In this document: positions 60,893 to 64,000 of the stretch, piece after piece
Layout: every line of letters begins with the position of its first letter
Position numbering within the stretch: the first letter of the stretch is position 1
Source of the DNA: Typhlomys cinereus
Taxonomy: Eukaryota > Chordata > Mammalia > Rodentia > Platacanthomyidae
DNA: 64,000 nt
Assembly (NCBI GenBank): GCA_023101885.1
Contig: JALPQD010000388.1
Location: 947,001 to 1,011,000, forward strand
Direction of reading: 5' to 3'
Made by a program: the position numbers and the translations under genes
The notes under the pieces: generated by a model
Seen by the model: the letters and a program-made list of their open reading frames with translations, nothing else
Told to the model about the DNA's origin: nothing
The model's database searches: none

Positions 60893-61171
60893 TTTTTTAA
60901 ATTTTTTATTATTATTTTATTCAATTGTGCATGTGTGTGTGTATGTGTGTGTGTGTGTAGAACCACGGGTGAAATCGGGAACCACCATGGACTGCCTCCA
61001 CCTCCTCCTTGTTTACTCTGCCCCGGGATTCACAGGCTCCGCCCTACCAGGACCAGAAACTCAGGCCGCCCCCACTTCCGCCTGGCGTGTATATGTGGGG
61101 TCTAGGATCCGAACTCAGGACCTTCCTCCTGCAAGGCAGAGGCTTAACCCCTAAGCCACCTCTCCAGCCCC
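60893..61171 (-). mobile_element. Young TG-containing tRNA-derived SINE, complete
   Basis: Reverse orientation. T-rich end, AT-rich tail (attattattttattcaattg region), (TG)n at about 60929-60958, CpG-bearing body, antisense B box ggatccgaac at 61105-61114, head ending ctccagccc near 61170. Very close to the 19665 and 39081 copies. Three plus-strand frames of 67-76 codons over it are artefacts. Confidence 0.95.
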
Positions 61172-61181
61172 CAGATTTTCT

Positions 61182-62819
61182 ATGTAGTGGTAGCCACCTT
61201 GATGTCACATAACAAAAATGAGGGGTTTTAAAATTTTCCTCTAAGGTCTCTTATCCTGATTGCTTTTTATAAAAGTAATAGCCAACATTTCAAGTTTTGA
61301 ATGAATTCCTACAAAAGTAAGGTTTATGTTAACTTTTCACCAAATGTTTCTTTTTTCAGTTCTGAGAATCACCAGTTGAAATTACATCAAAATTTATCAA
61401 AATTTCCATAATTGGTCACCTCTCAGAACAAAGAGTACTTTATCTTTGTGTGTCTGTACAACTGGAATCATGACTTCCCTGAGAGAGGAAGATACAACCA
61501 TTCCTCCAAACACTATGGGAAACAGACTCTCTGACCACTTTCCTTCCAACTGGGAAATTCCTTAGGTGAATAGTGAGACATGTCTTTGACCATGAGACAA
61601 ACATATTCCCATTGCCAGTCAGAACTGTGACCTCATCATTAAAGTCTGGCAACTTGAAGCCTCATCCGTATTCTGCATCACTGACCTCATTCATAACTAA
61701 AAGTCAATTGTCTTTACAAAAAGACTGAGTGTTCACTGTACCTGTATCTCCCTTGCTTTAGTCTTTTTTAATCACTCAATATCTTTAGTGATCTAATCTA
61801 AAGCATGTTTAAAATTATATGCATTTGTGTGAGGGATATCATAAGTGAATATAAAATATGGATATTTAATTTTTCAGTGTAATATGTGAATAATTAGTTA
61901 TAATATTCTGTATATATTTAATGGAGCCAGGGAGATTCAGTCCTTGAAATTGAGAATAGCAATTATTTCCTGTTGTGTTAGAGCTCATTTTTATTGACTT
62001 TGTTTTCACTGAAATCAAAGAAATCATTCCACAATATACCCAATGTCACGCTGAGCAAAAATTGTGCTTTCCATTGTTGTTTCCATTGTTTGCTTTAATC
62101 ATTAGGCTAGTTCTGAGCATAACAAAGTTGAATTGGAAATGGTTTCTTATTAATGATTAACAATGGTTAGATTGAAATGTTAGAAGGGAACTGGGATAAA
62201 ACATAAGGTACCATATGTGCAGCAGCTTGAAGTAAAAAACAAAGCATGTCATATTTTCTTTATGCTGCGGACAAAATTCTGTCTATTAATAAGGACCTAC
62301 AAAGTCCTCTCTTCATTCGTGACATGGTATTATTCTCTCTCTGCATACTAGTAAACTAATTTGTGTCGAATAACCTTTGCATTAATGGTTCCTTAAGCCT
62401 GAAAAACATCTTTCTATAATTTTAATAACAAAAGTCCTCCTTCCAGTTCAGATATCTCCTTAATTGTTACTTTCTTAATAAGTTTCATCTCCATACCTAG
62501 CCTTGGATTACTATTTTTTTCACCTTTTAAATTCATTTTATTACACCTACTATGTCCTATCATATAATTTGAAAATTGATTTATTTCCCTATTATCTTTC
62601 TCGCCCACTGAGTTTCTCTCATAATAACACTTTCAGGGTCAAACAAAATGTGTGCTTCATGGTGGAACTCACAGTAAATACTTTTAAATGCATGTAAAAA
62701 GTCTAATTGATAAAAGACAATGAAATACAGGATAATTCATCAGAAATAAGTCTTGTAAAGCATAAAGGTCTTGTGAATTGAGTCAAAGTTTATCTTAAAG
62801 CATCTAAAAACATCCATGG
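61182..62819. other. Unassigned non-coding DNA
   Basis: No gene, RNA or repeat family recognised. Confidence 0.5.
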
Positions 62820-62885
62820 TAATATGTTGTTGAGTTAAGCCACTAAAATTGTGAGCTAAATAAATCTTTTTGCCTATCCTTTACT
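62820..62885 (+). mobile_element. URR1-like 3' end fragment, sense
   Basis: 'aaattgtgagctaaataaat' then 'ctttttgcctatc' matches the 3' part of the copy at 60285 ('tgtgagccaaataaatcttt' then 'ttgccac'). Confidence 0.5.
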
Positions 62886-64000
62886 CATTTTCTGCTTGTA
62901 TTTATTTGTATTCTTTATTAAGTAGAAAATGGACTTCCTGTTAAGGTAAATGTACATGAATATTCAGCCAAAAATTGACCATTATAAATGCATACATTTT
63001 ATAATAGTTTTTCAATGTCTACAACTATTTCCTTCCCTTTATATATTTGTATTACAAGATGCCAAGTTACTTAAGAAAAAAGGCAATATTTTTGGTTCTG
63101 ACCTATCTCCTCTGGGATGGTATTTGAATACCAGTTGCAAAGTATTTTGGATGTAAAAGAAAACCTAAATACAATATTATGAAGGAGTTGTGTTTGCTAA
63201 GTTGCTGTGTGTGATAGCTTTTAGAAGTTTTTGTATTGTCATAGTCTATTCTTAACTCTTTGTGTGGTACTAAATCAATAAGAGTTAGCTCAAAGAACAA
63301 GAGGTCATATCCAATGTTCATGCTAAGGAGGTCAAAGCTTTCCATGGAAAGCATAAGAACTTTCATAGCTGCATGCACAGTGGACCTTATAAATAAATAC
63401 TCCACTTCCTTCATTCCTTTTCCACACATAAACTTCTGCCAGCTCACAAACATTTTCAAGATTCTTGGATAGAATAAGGCTGATTTACCCTAATGTACTT
63501 TCATGTCATCATGGACTCCAGTTTTCCATTTTTATGTTTAAGAGATTAAAGACTTTCTTGTTTCTGTAATTATCTCGTACTTAGCCTTTCTGTGTGCTAA
63601 AATAATAGACAAAAGAGAAAGCTAAGTTTTGGATGTGTCAGGGTTGCTAGCTTCATAAAGACATTCTTATATAAAGCATCAATTAGGAGCTTTGAGTTTC
63701 TTTTGCTAGTTTGTAAAGGTGTGGGATTTCTGTCACTTTGTTTGACCATAGTATTAAATGCACACTTCACTAGCAATATTACTGGTAATATTAGTAAGTA
63801 ATTATTGGTGCATACACATACATGGATGCTTACCTAAAGGAAATCAATTAGATCTCAAATATCACAGAGAACCTATAAGGAAACATAAATTAATTTTCTT
63901 GATTAATACTAAAAATACTGTACTGTTTAATTTCAACAATTCTATTTTATTTCAGCAGAAAGTCATTGTAAGATTTCCATTTTTATTTTTAGCAGGAGTC
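62886..64000. other. Unassigned AT-rich non-coding DNA
   Basis: The minus-strand frame 63103-63459 (118 codons) and overlapping plus-strand frames have no family I recognise. Nothing else seen up to the window edge. Confidence 0.45.

Noticed and set aside
63103..63459. 118-codon minus-strand frame near the window end
   Set aside because: No family recognised, opposed by plus-strand frames over the same bases, and composition matches the AT-rich surroundings.

Overview
The window reads as nuclear DNA from a rodent, most likely of the mouse/jerboa lineage (Myodonta). The clues are relics of B1 (7SL-derived), ID, B4 and B2/B3-type SINEs, many copies of a rodent interspersed repeat I call URR1-like, L1 LINEs, older mammalian MIR and L2 relics, and long (TG)n, (TC)n, (TTTA)n and (TATC)n microsatellites. 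I cannot fix the species. I recognise no protein-coding exon, tRNA, rRNA or snRNA gene. The longest open frame is 138 codons and looks like chance. The window is therefore intergenic, or lies inside a large intron.

Layout. 1-13 kb: end of a young SINE, a poly(T)-only insertion with flanking duplication, an L2 relic, two or three MIR relics, URR1-like copies and a long (TC)n tract. 13.6-17.5 kb: AT-rich DNA with pieces of an old antisense L1. 18-22.9 kb: a head-to-head pair of URR1-like pieces, a complete young SINE, and more antisense URR1-like copies. 23.1-27.3 kb: two young 5'-truncated L1 insertions in opposite orientation, each with a 14-bp target-site duplication. 27-40 kb: mostly unassigned AT-rich DNA with three members of the TG-containing SINE group and a small templated insertion at 31.6 kb. 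40-55 kb: URR1-like copies, a 72-bp perfect alternating purine/pyrimidine tract, a 35-bp-arm hairpin built on a B1 fragment, and B3/B4/ID-type SINEs. 55-64 kb: AT-rich DNA, an A35 run, a B1 relic, a URR1-like copy and a fourth young SINE.

Nothing here forms a pathway. The shared theme is LINE-machinery retrotransposition: the three complete young SINEs, both young L1s and the bare poly(T) insertion all carry matching direct repeats. The observations most worth checking are an ORF2 motif repeated out of order in the young L1's 3' region, the structure of the young TG-containing SINE family, the inverted L1 pair, and several small insertions and inversions readable at base level. Repeat family names come from memory of consensus sequences, not from a database search.
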